A stretch of DNA of 64,000 nucleotides from Pseudomonas sp. GV085 (GCF_003050925.1 NZ_QAOV01000017.1:1-64000), one strand, 5' to 3'. Positions 37,023 to 46,027 are shown, counted from the first letter of the stretch. Numbers and translations are program-made. Notes: generated by a model not told the origin, from the letters alone.

Positions 37023-38141
37023 ATGCACAACATCAAAGCCTGCGGCCTGGCCGCGTTCGCCGTCCTGAGCAGCTGTTCTGTCAGTGTTCTGGCCGATGAA
37101 AACACCGCGCTGCAAGTCGGTCACGAATACATGGTGACCACCAACTACCCGAACAACCTGCACGTGATCGACCTGGCCACCGACACCCTGTTCAAGACCT
37201 GCAAGATGCCCGACGCCTTCGGCCCCGGCACCGTGCAATTGTCGCCGGACCGCAAGACCGCCTACGTGCTGAACAACCACTATGCGGATGTCTACGGCGT
37301 TGAGTTGGACAACTGCAAGCAGGTGTTCCACGCCAGCATCACCCAGAAGCCGGGGGAGAAGGCCAAGTCGATGTTCGCCTTTACCCTCAGTCACGATGGC
37401 AAGGAGTTGTACACCGTCGCCAACCCGACGCTGATGATGAATGACCGCTACGAAGTGCAGCAGCCACGGCTCGACGTGTACAAGACCGACGCCGGCATGG
37501 ACGCCAAACCGGTGCGCAGTTTCCCGGCGCCGCGCCAGTTGACCATCATGCAGAGCGGTGACGACGGCACGCTGTATGTGGCGGGGGCGGATGTCTACAA
37601 GGTCAATGTGCAAACCGGCAAGTTCGACGTGCTGATCCCCAGTCGTCACTGGAAACGCCCGAACTACAGCGCGCCGGACGTGCTCTACGTGTGGAACCAG
37701 CAGACGTACCGGCATGACTTCTCGCTGCTCTACACCGCGGCGAAATTCAAGGACAAGAAACAGGACCCGGCCACCGCCGAATACCTGTACGGCCTGTTCA
37801 GCGTCGACCTGAAGACCGGCAAGACCGAAACCACCGATTTCGGGCCCCTGACCGAAATCTACTTCAGCGGCATGCGCTCGCCCAAGGACCCGAACCTGAT
37901 GTTCGGCGTGCTCAACCGCCTGGCCAAGTACGACATCAAGCAGAAGAAAATGCTCCAGTCCGCCACGCTCGATCACTCGTACTACTGCATTTCCTTCAAT
38001 AAGGACGGGAGCAAGATCTACCTGGCGGGGACCTTCAACGACGTGGCGATCTTCGATGCCGACAGCCTGAAACAGACGGGTAGCATCAAGCTGCCGGGCG
38101 GGGATATGGCGATTACCACGGCGCAGATTTTTGTGCGGTAG
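37023..38141 (+). CDS. qhpB: quinohemoprotein amine dehydrogenase beta subunit
   Basis: 372 aa with a Sec signal peptide (cleavage near VLA-DENT). The mature protein is a seven-bladed beta-propeller of the YVTN/QHNDH beta type (NYPNNLHVIDLATDT, LSPDRKTAYVLNN). It packs against the gamma subunit and lines the active site in the periplasm. It ends the qhpADCB operon, 22 bp after qhpC; a REP pair follows. Confidence 0.94.
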   Translation: MHNIKACGLAAFAVLSSCSVSVLADENTALQVGHEYMVTTNYPNNLHVIDLATDTLFKTCKMPDAFGPGTVQLSPDRKTAYVLNNHYADVYGVELDNCKQVFHASITQKPGEKAKSMFAFTLSHDGKELYTVANPTLMMNDRYEVQQPRLDVYKTDAGMDAKPVRSFPAPRQLTIMQSGDDGTLYVAGADVYKVNVQTGKFDVLIPSRHWKRPNYSAPDVLYVWNQQTYRHDFSLLYTAAKFKDKKQDPATAEYLYGLFSVDLKTGKTETTDFGPLTEIYFSGMRSPKDPNLMFGVLNRLAKYDIKQKKMLQSATLDHSYYCISFNKDGSKIYLAGTFNDVAIFDADSLKQTGSIKLPGGDMAITTAQIFVR

Positions 38142-38163
38142 TGTGCGGCGCCTGGACTGACGC

Positions 38164-38257
38164 CATCGCGAGCAGGCTCGCTCCTACAGGGTTCCCGGTC
38201 AGGCACAAAACTTGTGTTCACCGAAAATCCACTGTAGGAGCGAGCCTGCTCGCGAAG
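38164..38257. repeat. inverted REP pair
   Basis: TCGCGAGCAGGCTCGCTCCT (38165-38184) and its inverse GGAGCGAGCCTGCTCGCGA flank ~45 bp between the convergent qhpB and lprI-like genes. This is the usual REP doublet and may act as a terminator for both. Confidence 0.88.
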
Positions 38258-38280
38258 AGGCCCTGACAGGCGCTAAAGAA

Positions 38281-38682
38281 TCAAACCCCCGGCACCGGAC
38301 ACCCTAGATCCCCCTCCTGACACTTCAGGTAAGTCTTGAACGTCTCTACCCGCGCCTTGGTCAATTCCGTCACGCAATTGCTGTAGATCAGCGGATACAC
38401 ACTCCCGCCTTCCACCCCTGACGCCGAGAACTTGCACTCGGCATCGCGGAAAGCAACCCACGCCCGCTGCGCACCCACCAACTGCTTCTTGCTGTCCGGG
38501 TTGCTCTTGAGTCGCGAAGTGATCTGCTGGTACAGCGCATTCAATTCCTTGTCGGCGGCCGCATTCTGCTGCGCCGCGCACTGGTTCATCGCCGCCTGGT
38601 CGCTGGCATTGTCGCAGTCCACGGCGAACGCCATGGAGGTGAACAGCAGGGGCGTCAGCGCCAAGAGTAAGCGTGGGTTCAT
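38281..38682 (-). CDS. LprI-like (DUF1311) secreted protein
   Basis: 133 aa starting MNPRLLLALTPLLF (38682), with a signal peptide ending near AFA-VDCDNA. The mature part has CDNASDQAAMNQC, LNALYQQITSRL and AWVAFRDAECKF, the DUF1311/lysozyme inhibitor LprI pattern. It is probably periplasmic; lysozyme inhibition is known only for some members. Monocistronic. Confidence 0.82.
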   Translation of the reverse strand: MNPRLLLALTPLLFTSMAFAVDCDNASDQAAMNQCAAQQNAAADKELNALYQQITSRLKSNPDSKKQLVGAQRAWVAFRDAECKFSASGVEGGSVYPLIYSNCVTELTKARVETFKTYLKCQEGDLGCPVPGV

Positions 38683-38744
38683 GCTGGAGCGCTCGTTGTG
38701 ACCTAAAGAGAGGTGCAGTGTAGCGCCGAGGGGCATTCAGCCCG

Positions 38745-39143
38745 CTACGCTTGCCATTGCGCGTGTTTGTCTACCGAATCGTATTCCAGCCATGGCACGT
38801 CATGGGCCGTCCAGATATGCGCCTGGGGCGTCATCAGCGGATCGGTATCCAGTGTCGCCACACGAACGATCACGTGCGGCTGAGCCGGCCGTTCGGCTAT
38901 CAGGTGTGAACCGCAGGCCGAACAGAAATACCGAAACTTGCCCGGCGACGATTCGTAGCTCGTCAGCCGATCTTGCCCCTTGATCCAGTGAAAGTGCTCG
39001 CGCATGACCCCGGCGGTCGATGCAAAAGCCGCTGCGTGTGCCTTGCGGCAGGTTTGGCAATGGCAGTGGCTGATGGGCATGTCCAGGCTATCGAGCTCGT
39101 ATTCGATGGCTTTGCACAGGCAACTGCCGCGCAATTTTTTCAT
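38745..39143 (-). CDS. GFA family zinc-binding protein (CENP-V/GFA domain)
   Basis: 132 aa. Zinc ligands are visible as GSCLCKAIEYEL, CHCQTCRKAHA and FCSACGSHL, the signature of the glutathione-dependent formaldehyde-activating (GFA) fold. Most members of this small size have no proven activity; some bind glutathione adducts. Monocistronic, with no formaldehyde dehydrogenase nearby. Confidence 0.85.
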   Translation of the reverse strand: MKKLRGSCLCKAIEYELDSLDMPISHCHCQTCRKAHAAAFASTAGVMREHFHWIKGQDRLTSYESSPGKFRYFCSACGSHLIAERPAQPHVIVRVATLDTDPLMTPQAHIWTAHDVPWLEYDSVDKHAQWQA

Positions 39144-39340
39144 GGCGCTATCCTTTTCTATGCTGTTTCGAGGGTGAACGTTAGCAGTTTCGACCCTCTG
39201 ACTTTTGTGATTGCGCCAGAACTATCCGCGTAAATGCAATCGAATGTCTCGGGCATGGTTGATTGCACATCCCGATTGGTACAACTTTAGGGTTGATCGT
39301 GTGGTCTTACTGACTACTGTTCAAGTACAGGAGGTGACTT

Positions 39341-39820
39341 ATGACCCCAGCATCTGATCGCATCGAAAGGAAAGTCCTGCTCAAGGCCAAGCGTTCACAA
39401 GTCTGGCGCGTGCTGGCCAATGCCGAAATGTTCGGACGGTGGTTTGGTGTGGCACTGGAGGGCAAGCGTTTTGTGGCAGGCGAGTGGACTCAGGGGCAGG
39501 TTACCTACCCCGGTTATGAGCATTTGCGCTGGAACGTACTGGTAGAGCGGGTCGAGCCGGAACGGCTGTTTTCGTTTCGCTGGCACCCCTATGCCGTGAA
39601 ACCGGAAGTCGATTACTCCCAGGAGCCCACCACACTGGTGAAATTCGAGCTCGAAGACATGGACAACGGCACGTTGCTCAAGGTTTCCGAGTCCGGTTTC
39701 GATCACATTCCCCAGGCCCGTCGCGAAAAGGCCTTCCGCATGGACAGTCGTGGCTGGGAAGAGCAAATGAACAATATCGAGCAGTTTTTGACCGAAAATG
39801 CCAAAGCCCACGAGCAGTAG
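39341..39820 (+). CDS. SRPBCC/AHSA1 domain protein
   Basis: 159 aa with a good AGGAGG upstream. The START-like fold pattern IERKVLLKAKRSQVWRVL, then FGRWFGVAL, and the C-terminal helix (SRGWEEQMNNIEQFL) mark the AHSA1/polyketide-cyclase-like family. It is cytoplasmic and its ligand is unknown. In many bacteria such genes follow ArsR-type regulators; none is seen here. Confidence 0.82.
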   Translation: MTPASDRIERKVLLKAKRSQVWRVLANAEMFGRWFGVALEGKRFVAGEWTQGQVTYPGYEHLRWNVLVERVEPERLFSFRWHPYAVKPEVDYSQEPTTLVKFELEDMDNGTLLKVSESGFDHIPQARREKAFRMDSRGWEEQMNNIEQFLTENAKAHEQ

Positions 39821-39944
39821 GGTGGCTGAAGTCGGCTCGGAGCCTGTGGCGTCCAAGGGTTTTCGGAAGGGGGTCTATAGCGAATGTCTTACACGCGATG
39901 GTAGCAATGTCGCCTGTTACAAATTGGATCCGATGCGTAATCTT

Positions 39945-40064
39945 GCCTCACCCACTGAAGCACAGGATGTGCTCAGGATCATGGATGATCGACCATCTGC
40001 AAGGAACGCTACGACAAGGAGTCGTCATGGTCTTGGAAAAACCCGCTTCGGCGGGTTTTTTTTT
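39945..40064 (+). ncRNA. rsmX: Rsm-type small RNA (RsmX/RsmY family) sequestering RsmA/RsmE
   Basis: About 120 nt without a convincing ORF but with at least six GGA motifs, several in hairpin loops. These are GCAC-AGGAT-GTGC (39960-39972), GATCA-TGGA-TGATC (39977-39990) and ACGAC-AAGGA-GTCGT (40011-40025), plus CAGGAT, AAGGAA and TTGGAA. It ends in ACCCGC-TTCG-GCGGGT and nine T. This matches GacA-controlled sRNAs that titrate CsrA-family proteins. TAATCT (39938-39943) is a plausible -10, and CTTACA (39888-39893) may be half of a GacA box. Whether it is rsmX or rsmY cannot be fixed here. Confidence 0.82.
40041..40064 (+). terminator. intrinsic terminator of the Rsm-type sRNA
   Basis: The stem ACCCGC/GCGGGT with a TTCG tetraloop is followed by nine T residues, a textbook rho-independent terminator. 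Confidence 0.93.
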
Positions 40065-40116
40065 GCGTGCATGAAAAGTCGTGGTGGCAGGAACCGGGGT
40101 TCCCGCCACCATCTTT

Positions 40117-40803
40117 TCACTGTCGGTCGAGTTTCGCCGCCGCACGCTCGGTGATCTGCGCCCGCAGCTTCAATGAGCCGGCAGCCCGCTGGCGAGCCTC
40201 CTCCAGCACACTGGCCGGGGCCGTCTCCGGGCTGCCCGCGCTAAACGGTGGGGCCGGGGCGTATTCCAGTTGCAGCTGCACCAGCTCGGCGGTGGCCTGG
40301 TCGAACAGCTCGGCGGCCAGGGTCAGGGCGAAGTCGATACCGGCGGTGATGCCGCCACCGGTCAACAGGTTGCCGTCGCGAACCACCCGGTCTTTCACCG
40401 CGATTGCGCCCAGCGGCTCGAGCAGTTCGTGATACGCCCAGTGAGTGGTGGCGCGTTTGCCTTTGAGCAATCCCGCCGCGCCCAGCACCAGCGCGCCGGT
40501 GCACACCGACGTGATGTAGCGGGCGTTGGCGGCCTGAGCCCTGAGAAAGTCCAGGGGCTGGTCATCTTCCATCAACGGCCCGACGCCACTGCCACCGGGC
40601 ACGCAGATCACGTCCAGTGCCGGGCAATCATCGAAGGTGGTGGTCGGTTTCAACAGCAGGCCGGTGCTGGCGGTGACCGGCATCAGGTCTTTCCAGATCA
40701 GATGCACTTTCACATCCGGCAGCGAGGCCAGCACGTCATAAGGGCCGGTCAGATCCAGCTGCTGAACCTGTGGAAACAACAGAAAACCGATCTGCAACGT
40801 CAT
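40117..40803 (-). CDS. inhA: isonitrile hydratase (DJ-1/PfpI family)
   Basis: 228 aa from the ATG at 40803, the same length as the P. putida enzyme. The residues known to be important are in register: D17 (QQLDLTG), C101 and T102 (SVCTGALVLG). It hydrates isonitriles to N-substituted formamides in the cytoplasm. It is divergent from a GlxA-family regulator with shared operator-like repeats, as is usual for this pair. The substrate is probably a natural isonitrile. Confidence 0.88.
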   Translation of the reverse strand: MTLQIGFLLFPQVQQLDLTGPYDVLASLPDVKVHLIWKDLMPVTASTGLLLKPTTTFDDCPALDVICVPGGSGVGPLMEDDQPLDFLRAQAANARYITSVCTGALVLGAAGLLKGKRATTHWAYHELLEPLGAIAVKDRVVRDGNLLTGGGITAGIDFALTLAAELFDQATAELVQLQLEYAPAPPFSAGSPETAPASVLEEARQRAAGSLKLRAQITERAAAKLDRQ

Positions 40804-40854
40804 GGTGTTTTTCTCGTGAAGTGGGTGGACGGTTTGACTGTAGGCTCGTAGGCT

Positions 40855-40891
40855 TTGGCGCATACGCCAATATCCCCACGAATTACGCCAA
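40855..40891. promoter_or_regulatory. candidate AraC-type direct repeats between inhA and its regulator
   Basis: TACGCCAA occurs at 40863-40870 and again at 40884-40891, two helical turns (21 bp) apart. The first copy is also part of the perfect inverted repeat TTGGCG-CATA-CGCCAA (40855-40870). The second copy abuts the regulator ATG at 40892, suggesting autoregulation. Confidence 0.6.
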
Positions 40892-41875
40892 ATGTCGAAA
40901 ACCATCCATGTACTCGCTTTCGCCAATGTGCAATTGCTCGACGTCACCGGGCCGCTGCAGGTATTCGCTTCGGCCAACGACATTGCCCGACAGCAAGGCC
41001 TGCCGCGACCCTACGCGCCGACGGTGATTGCCAGCGGCGGCGGGGCGGTGATGTCGTCGGCGGGGTTGGCGCTGTTGGCCGAGCCATTGCCGGATGGGGG
41101 CAGCGATACCCTGATCATCGCCGGTGGCTGGGGTGTTTACGCAGCGGCGCAAGATGCGCCGTTGGTCGCCTGGGTGCGCGAACATGCCCATGGCTGCCGG
41201 CGGGTTTCTTCGGTGTGTACCGGTGCGTTTCTGCTGGCGGCCAGCGGCTGGCTCGATGGCCGGCGCGTGGTCACCCACTGGACCCGTTGCGAGCAACTGG
41301 CGCAACAGCACCCGCGCTTGCAGGTCGAGCCCAATCCGATCTTCATCAACGACGGTCCGGTCTGGACCTCGGCCGGAGTGACTGCCGGTATCGACCTGGC
41401 ATTGGCCATGGTCGAACAGGACCTGGGGCGCAACATGGCCCTGGAGGTCGCCCGGCAACTGGTGGTGTTTCTCAAGCGTCCGGGTGGCCAGTCGCAATTC
41501 AGCGTGACCCTGTCCCTGCAACAGGAAGGCAACCGTTTCGACGAACTTCACGCCTGGATCAGCGAAAATCTGACCCAGGACCTGGGTATCCCGACCCTGG
41601 CCTTGCAGGCCGGCATGAGCGAACGCAGCTTCGTGCGCCACTACCGCGCCGACACCGGCCAGACCCCGGCCCGGGCCATCGAACTGATCCGCGTCGAAAC
41701 CGCACGGCGTCTGCTCAGCGACACCGGTGTGCCGATCAAGCGGTTGGCGGTGCAATGCGGCTTCGGCAGCGAAGAAACCCTGCGCCGCAGTTTCCTGCGG
41801 GCCATGGGCGTGACACCGCAGGCTTATCGGGAGCGGTTTTCGGTCAGTGTTGGAGCAGATCCAATAGCGCCTTGA
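40892..41875 (+). CDS. GlxA/FtrA family AraC-type transcriptional regulator
   Basis: 327 aa. The N-terminal DJ-1/PfpI-like domain (about 1-190, VCTGAFLLAASGWL) senses an unknown ligand. The C-terminal double helix-turn-helix of AraC/XylS begins near LTQDLGIPTLALQAGMSERS, then FVRHYRADTGQTP. It is divergent from inhA, whose product shares the same fold, so it probably regulates inhA. Its 3' end overlaps the convergent hydrolase gene by 32 nt. Confidence 0.87.
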   Translation: MSKTIHVLAFANVQLLDVTGPLQVFASANDIARQQGLPRPYAPTVIASGGGAVMSSAGLALLAEPLPDGGSDTLIIAGGWGVYAAAQDAPLVAWVREHAHGCRRVSSVCTGAFLLAASGWLDGRRVVTHWTRCEQLAQQHPRLQVEPNPIFINDGPVWTSAGVTAGIDLALAMVEQDLGRNMALEVARQLVVFLKRPGGQSQFSVTLSLQQEGNRFDELHAWISENLTQDLGIPTLALQAGMSERSFVRHYRADTGQTPARAIELIRVETARRLLSDTGVPIKRLAVQCGFGSEETLRRSFLRAMGVTPQAYRERFSVSVGADPIAP

Positions 41876-42746
41876 GTGTTGCTTCCGACGCTTCTTCGGG
41901 AATGTTGTGGCCAACGCCTGCCAGCACTCGACGCTCATAGGGGCCGGTGAAATGCCTGATATCTTCGTCGAGTTCTTCCGCGGGACCGACGCCATCATCG
42001 GCACCGCACAAGGAAATCGTCGGTACGCTGATGCTCGGCTGTTTGCTCAGGGCCTGCTCCATCCATTCCAGCGTCGGATCGCCAAGGGCATACATGAAAC
42101 GGTGGCGGTAGGAGTGAATCACAACGTCGACGAAATCCGGGTTATCGAAGGCCAGGGCGCTCAACGGATAGCGTGCAGCGTTATCGGCCCAGGTGGGTGA
42201 CCACAGTTTCCAGAGCAATTCGCAAAAAGCGTGGCGATTTTCGGTCAGGCCCGCGACGCCACGAGGTGTGTGGAAATAGTACTGATACCAATAGCGATGC
42301 TCGGCCTCAGGAGCCAGAGGCAGTGTCGAATGGGGGATGTCCTGAAGGTTATAGCCATCGCCCGTAACCAGGCAGCGCACCCGTTCCGGCCACAGTGCCG
42401 CCACAATGCACGCCGCCCGACCACCCCAATCGTAGCCACAGAGGGACGCCTGTTTAATGGAAAGGGCATCCATCAGGTCAAGCAAATCCTGGGCAAGGGC
42501 GGCTTGCTGGCCAGATCGCAGCGTATCGGCTCTGATGAAGCGCGTCGGGCCGTATCCCCGCAGATACGGGACGATCACGCGGTAACGGTTAGCGGCGAGA
42601 GCGGGGGCGATTTCGTCGTAGGCGCGCGGTGAATAGGGAAAGCCATGAAGCAGGATGACCGTGTCGCCGGTAGCGGGGCCGTGTTCTTCGTAGGCAATGT
42701 CGAGTTGGGACGTGCGGACGGTCTTTAGTGGCTGCTCAATCATCAT
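41844..42746 (-). CDS. alpha/beta hydrolase (epoxide hydrolase/haloalkane dehalogenase-like)
   Basis: 300 aa. The oxyanion motif is HGFPYSPRAYD; the nucleophile elbow GYDWGGRAA has Asp rather than Ser, as in epoxide hydrolases and dehalogenases. GADDGV supplies the acid and GVGHNIP the catalytic His. The cap domain has WYQYYFHTPRG. Cytoplasmic; substrate unknown. Confidence 0.82.
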   Translation of the reverse strand: MMIEQPLKTVRTSQLDIAYEEHGPATGDTVILLHGFPYSPRAYDEIAPALAANRYRVIVPYLRGYGPTRFIRADTLRSGQQAALAQDLLDLMDALSIKQASLCGYDWGGRAACIVAALWPERVRCLVTGDGYNLQDIPHSTLPLAPEAEHRYWYQYYFHTPRGVAGLTENRHAFCELLWKLWSPTWADNAARYPLSALAFDNPDFVDVVIHSYRHRFMYALGDPTLEWMEQALSKQPSISVPTISLCGADDGVGPAEELDEDIRHFTGPYERRVLAGVGHNIPEEASEATLKALLDLLQH

Positions 42747-42770
42747 CCCCCCTGGGTGCCGATAGTTGTG

Positions 42771-43403
42771 TCACCCGAACAGCACCCTTTGCCAGTGTTC
42801 TTCACTGATGATCGCGATAGGAACACCGCTCTCTCTCAGTTCAACGGCTTTTTTGATCTTGGTGCCATAAGTGCTATGAAGCCATTGATCGTTTCCGATG
42901 CTGCCGACCACCAGATAGTTGATCTTTTTGCTGACCGAGCCACCAATCAGACCGCCGCGTTCGACTATCAGTGACTCGCATTCTTTGCGCGGACCGTAAG
43001 CCATAACGCCGGTGAACAGGAAAACCCGATCAATCCAGTTCAGTGCGGGTGCAGGGTTATCGAGTGGAAGACTGCAAGGCGTTGTGAAGATCTGGTCAGA
43101 GCCAATCGGCAGACCTGCAAACTGGTGCAGCATGTCCAGTAGCTCAGCCGATTCTTCGGAGTCCAGCACGCCATCACTCAGCATGTTGGAGAGGCGTTTA
43201 TAGAGGATGTTCACGACTGGATCACCCAGATGACACAAATGAACTTCGATCCAGCTCTTGAGAAACTCGGCTTCCTGCTGGTTGATCTTGCCATCGGCAG
43301 CGAGCCCAGCCGCAATACCTACCAGTGCGTCGGCTGAACGTTTATCAATGCGCGCTTCGTGGAAGAATCCACTGTTTTGAAATTCCTGATGCAAATCGAC
43401 CAT
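42771..43403 (-). CDS. BRCT domain protein
   Basis: 210 aa. The N-terminal helical part (GIAAGLAADGKINQQEAEFL) resembles TerB/EF-like helical repeats. The C-terminal ~90 residues form a BRCT domain (FLFTGVMAYGPRKECESLI, GGSVSKKINYLVVGS), like that of NAD-dependent DNA ligases and stand-alone bacterial BRCT proteins. It may bind DNA ends or phosphoprotein; the role is unknown. It is in the same direction as the gene downstream of it in the map (43415), 11 bp apart. Confidence 0.78.
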   Translation of the reverse strand: MVDLHQEFQNSGFFHEARIDKRSADALVGIAAGLAADGKINQQEAEFLKSWIEVHLCHLGDPVVNILYKRLSNMLSDGVLDSEESAELLDMLHQFAGLPIGSDQIFTTPCSLPLDNPAPALNWIDRVFLFTGVMAYGPRKECESLIVERGGLIGGSVSKKINYLVVGSIGNDQWLHSTYGTKIKKAVELRESGVPIAIISEEHWQRVLFG

Positions 43404-43414
43404 CGTCCATGCTC

Positions 43415-43804
43415 CTAGGATTCAACTTCCGCTATTTGATTGAAATACTTCGCCCGATCCGGCGTAAACGTCACCACCATGCCGGTCCGAGTACATGTCA
43501 GTGCTCGTTCCTGTGCCAGATCCACGTCCAGGTCTTCCCCACGCAACCCTTGCCACTGTGCGAGGTATTTGAGGGAGCCATATTTTTCGAGTTTCTTCAG
43601 ACTGCGGCTCACGCCACCTTTCCAGCCTAGTACCGGTAACTCGCCGGCGAGGCACTGTCGGGCGAGGTCGGGGAAGCGGGTGGCGCGCTGGCGGCCGACT
43701 TCCCAGCATTTGATCAGGCCCTTGTCACCGGCCTCCCAGAGTTCTTCGCGGTTCAAACCGGTTCGGAGCGGGGAATCGATACTGCGCTGGATGCGTTGGG
43801 TCAT
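43415..43804 (-). CDS. hypothetical protein, 129 aa
   Basis: Start chosen at MTQRIQRSIDSPL (43804), preceded by AAGGAACC. The frame is open further upstream, but that part runs into REP-like sequence. Basic, soluble, with no motif I recognise (GWKGGVSRSLKKLEKYGSL, LDVDLAQERALTCTRTG). It lies 11 bp upstream of the BRCT gene and is probably co-transcribed with it. Confidence 0.65.
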   Translation of the reverse strand: MTQRIQRSIDSPLRTGLNREELWEAGDKGLIKCWEVGRQRATRFPDLARQCLAGELPVLGWKGGVSRSLKKLEKYGSLKYLAQWQGLRGEDLDVDLAQERALTCTRTGMVVTFTPDRAKYFNQIAEVES

Positions 43805-43957
43805 TCTGGTTCCTTGAATTCGGGCTGTTCTGGACAGCTCCGCTGTATCCTTGATGGTCGATGTTAGGTGGGGATTTAACAGCAGGCAACCGGACATTTT
43901 CGGGATGTTGGAAGCTGTTTTGTTTAAGAAACGTAAGACTTGGATTGCACAAGACCT

Positions 43958-44098
43958 GTGGCGAGGGGGCTTGTCGGACCGCCGCACCGCCCCGTTCGGC
44001 TGCGTAGCAGTCGTAAAGTCAGGCAACCGAGAGACTTGATCGATAGGTTTGGGGCCGCTGCGCAGCCCAACGGGGGCAAGCCCCCTCGCCACAAGGGA
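43958..44098. repeat. inverted Pseudomonas intergenic repeat
   Basis: CTGTGGCGAGGGGGCTTGTC near 43958 is the inverse of CAAGCCCCCTCGCCACAAG near 44077. The ~100-bp interior contains further GC-rich palindromes (GGGGCCGCTGCGCAGCCC). This repeat family is found between genes in fluorescent pseudomonads. It fills most of the gap 43805-44107. Confidence 0.8.
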
Positions 44099-44107
44099 AA
44101 AGCGGTG

Positions 44108-45931
44108 TTAAGGCTGCCAGAAGCTTTTCTCCCCACTCAACCTCCGGTCCAGAAAACACGCCGCACTGATCAACGCCAGGTGCGTCAGCGCTTGCGGTGT
44201 ATTGCCCATGTGCCGCCCATGGCTGTCGAGCTCTTCGGCATACAACCCCAGCGGGTTGGCGTACCTGAGCAACTGTTCGAACTCCAGATGGGCCTTGTCC
44301 AATTGGCCGGCACGGGCCAGGCATTCGACGTACCAGAACGAGCAGGCAGCGAAGGCGCCTTCGCTGCCGGGCAGGCCGTCGATCTGACGGTCGTCGTTGC
44401 GGTAGCGGTAGACCATGCCGTCGCGTACCAGGTTCTTTTCGATGGCCTGCAGGGTCGCCAGCCAGCGCGGGTCGCGGGCGCTGACGAAACGCACCAGTGG
44501 CATCAGCAGCATCGAGCCATCCAGGCCGGTGCCGCCGATGTGCTGGACGAAATGCCCGCGCTCTTCATTCCAGAAGTTCTCCCAGATGTCGGCGTAGATC
44601 GCCTGACGGGTCTGGTCCCAACGCGCGAACGGTGCCGGCAGCGAACGTTTTGAGGCGAGGCGGATGGCGCGGTCCAGGGCGACCCAGCACATCAGCCGTG
44701 AATGCAGGAAATGGTATTGCCCGCCGCGCATTTCCCAGATGCCGACATCCTTTTGCGCCCAGGTTTCGCAGACCTGATCCACCACTTCCACCGTGTGTTT
44801 CCAGCCTTCATGGGAAATGGCTTCGCCGTATTTGTTGACCAGGTAAATCGCGTCCATCAGCTCGCCAAAGATATCGAGCTGAACCTGTTCGTACGCCTGA
44901 TTACCGATGCGCACCGGTTGTGCGCCAGCATGGCCGGACAGGTGCGGCAGCTCGACCTCCGGCAACTCCTGACGACCGTCGATGGCGTAGAGAATGTTGA
45001 GCTTCATCGGCCTGCCCTGACAGTCGCTGAGCCGCCCGCGCAACCAGCGCATGTAGGCGTTGGCCTCTTCGACGAAGCCCAGGCGCATGAATGCATAGAC
45101 AGTGAACGAGGCGTCGCGGATCCAGGTGAAACGGTAATCCCAGTTGCGTTTGCCACCGGGGCTTTCCGGCAGGCCGAACGTCGCGGCGGCGAGAATGGCG
45201 CCGTGTTTGCGCGAGGTCAGCAGCTTCATTGCCAGGGCCGAGCGGTTGACCATCTCGCGCCAGCGGCCGCGGTAGTTGGACTGGCCGACCCAGTCGCGCC
45301 AGAACTTGAGGGTACGTTGCAGGCACAGTTCGGCAGCGCCTTCCTTGAAGCGAGCATCGTTGACGGCGCCGAGCAGGAACTGGCCGGTCTGGCCTTGTTC
45401 GAGGGTGAATTCGGCGACCGCCACATTGGCGTCGATGCGTAAGGCCTGATCCGAAGATAGCCGCAGCGACGGTTGACTGGCGGCCTCGAAGATCACGTCC
45501 CGCTTGTCCACGCGTGCGTGGGTCGTGGCACGGGCGTAGTCATGGCGCACAGCGCAACGCATGTGGAAAGTGGCGCTGCCGCTGACCACGCGGATCCGCC
45601 GCATCAGCAGCGGCAGGTCATCTTCGGTGTCGCCGACCGGCAGCAGATCGGTGACTTCGACCACGGCGCGATCACTGAGCCAGCGGCTCAGCAGCACATT
45701 GGTGTCGGGCAGGTAAATCTGTTCGCGGCGGGCATCGGGCAAGTCCGGCGACAACTGGAAAATCCCCGCCTCGGGGGTGTCCAGCAGCGAGCAGAAGATC
45801 GACGGACTGTCGAATTCCGGCCAGCAGAAAAAATCCACACTGCCTTTATCGTTGACCAGCGCCGCACTGCGCATGTCGCCGATGATGCCGTGGGCGTCGA
45901 TGGAGCTTTGGCGTTCGGGGTGATCAGCCAT
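44108..45931 (-). CDS. glycoside hydrolase family 15 protein (glucoamylase/trehalase type)
   Basis: 607 aa. An N-terminal trehalase-like beta domain (IIGDMRSAALVNDKGSVDFF, CWPEFDSPSIF) is followed by an (alpha/alpha)6 barrel with RNWDYRFTWIRDASF and KDVGIWEMRGG, whose Glu is the likely general acid. There is no signal peptide, so it is cytoplasmic. Relatives include bacterial GH15 trehalases and glucan hydrolases. In pseudomonads it may take part in trehalose/glycogen turnover, but no such genes are adjacent. Confidence 0.85.
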   Translation of the reverse strand: MADHPERQSSIDAHGIIGDMRSAALVNDKGSVDFFCWPEFDSPSIFCSLLDTPEAGIFQLSPDLPDARREQIYLPDTNVLLSRWLSDRAVVEVTDLLPVGDTEDDLPLLMRRIRVVSGSATFHMRCAVRHDYARATTHARVDKRDVIFEAASQPSLRLSSDQALRIDANVAVAEFTLEQGQTGQFLLGAVNDARFKEGAAELCLQRTLKFWRDWVGQSNYRGRWREMVNRSALAMKLLTSRKHGAILAAATFGLPESPGGKRNWDYRFTWIRDASFTVYAFMRLGFVEEANAYMRWLRGRLSDCQGRPMKLNILYAIDGRQELPEVELPHLSGHAGAQPVRIGNQAYEQVQLDIFGELMDAIYLVNKYGEAISHEGWKHTVEVVDQVCETWAQKDVGIWEMRGGQYHFLHSRLMCWVALDRAIRLASKRSLPAPFARWDQTRQAIYADIWENFWNEERGHFVQHIGGTGLDGSMLLMPLVRFVSARDPRWLATLQAIEKNLVRDGMVYRYRNDDRQIDGLPGSEGAFAACSFWYVECLARAGQLDKAHLEFEQLLRYANPLGLYAEELDSHGRHMGNTPQALTHLALISAACFLDRRLSGEKSFWQP

Positions 45932-46027
45932 TGTCGCAGTGCTCCGGGAAACTGGGGCCTAAGTAGGTGACTGGTTTGGGTGGCCGAGAGTTCATTTGGC
46001 GGGGTGGTTGTGGTGGTTTTGCTGGCC

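Noticed and set aside
40892..41875. AraC-type protein as the qhp regulator (as in Paracoccus)
   Set aside because: It is divergent from inhA with shared repeats, carries a DJ-1-like sensor domain and is separated from qhp genes by several unrelated genes; the sigma-54 activator encoded at 25513 fits better.
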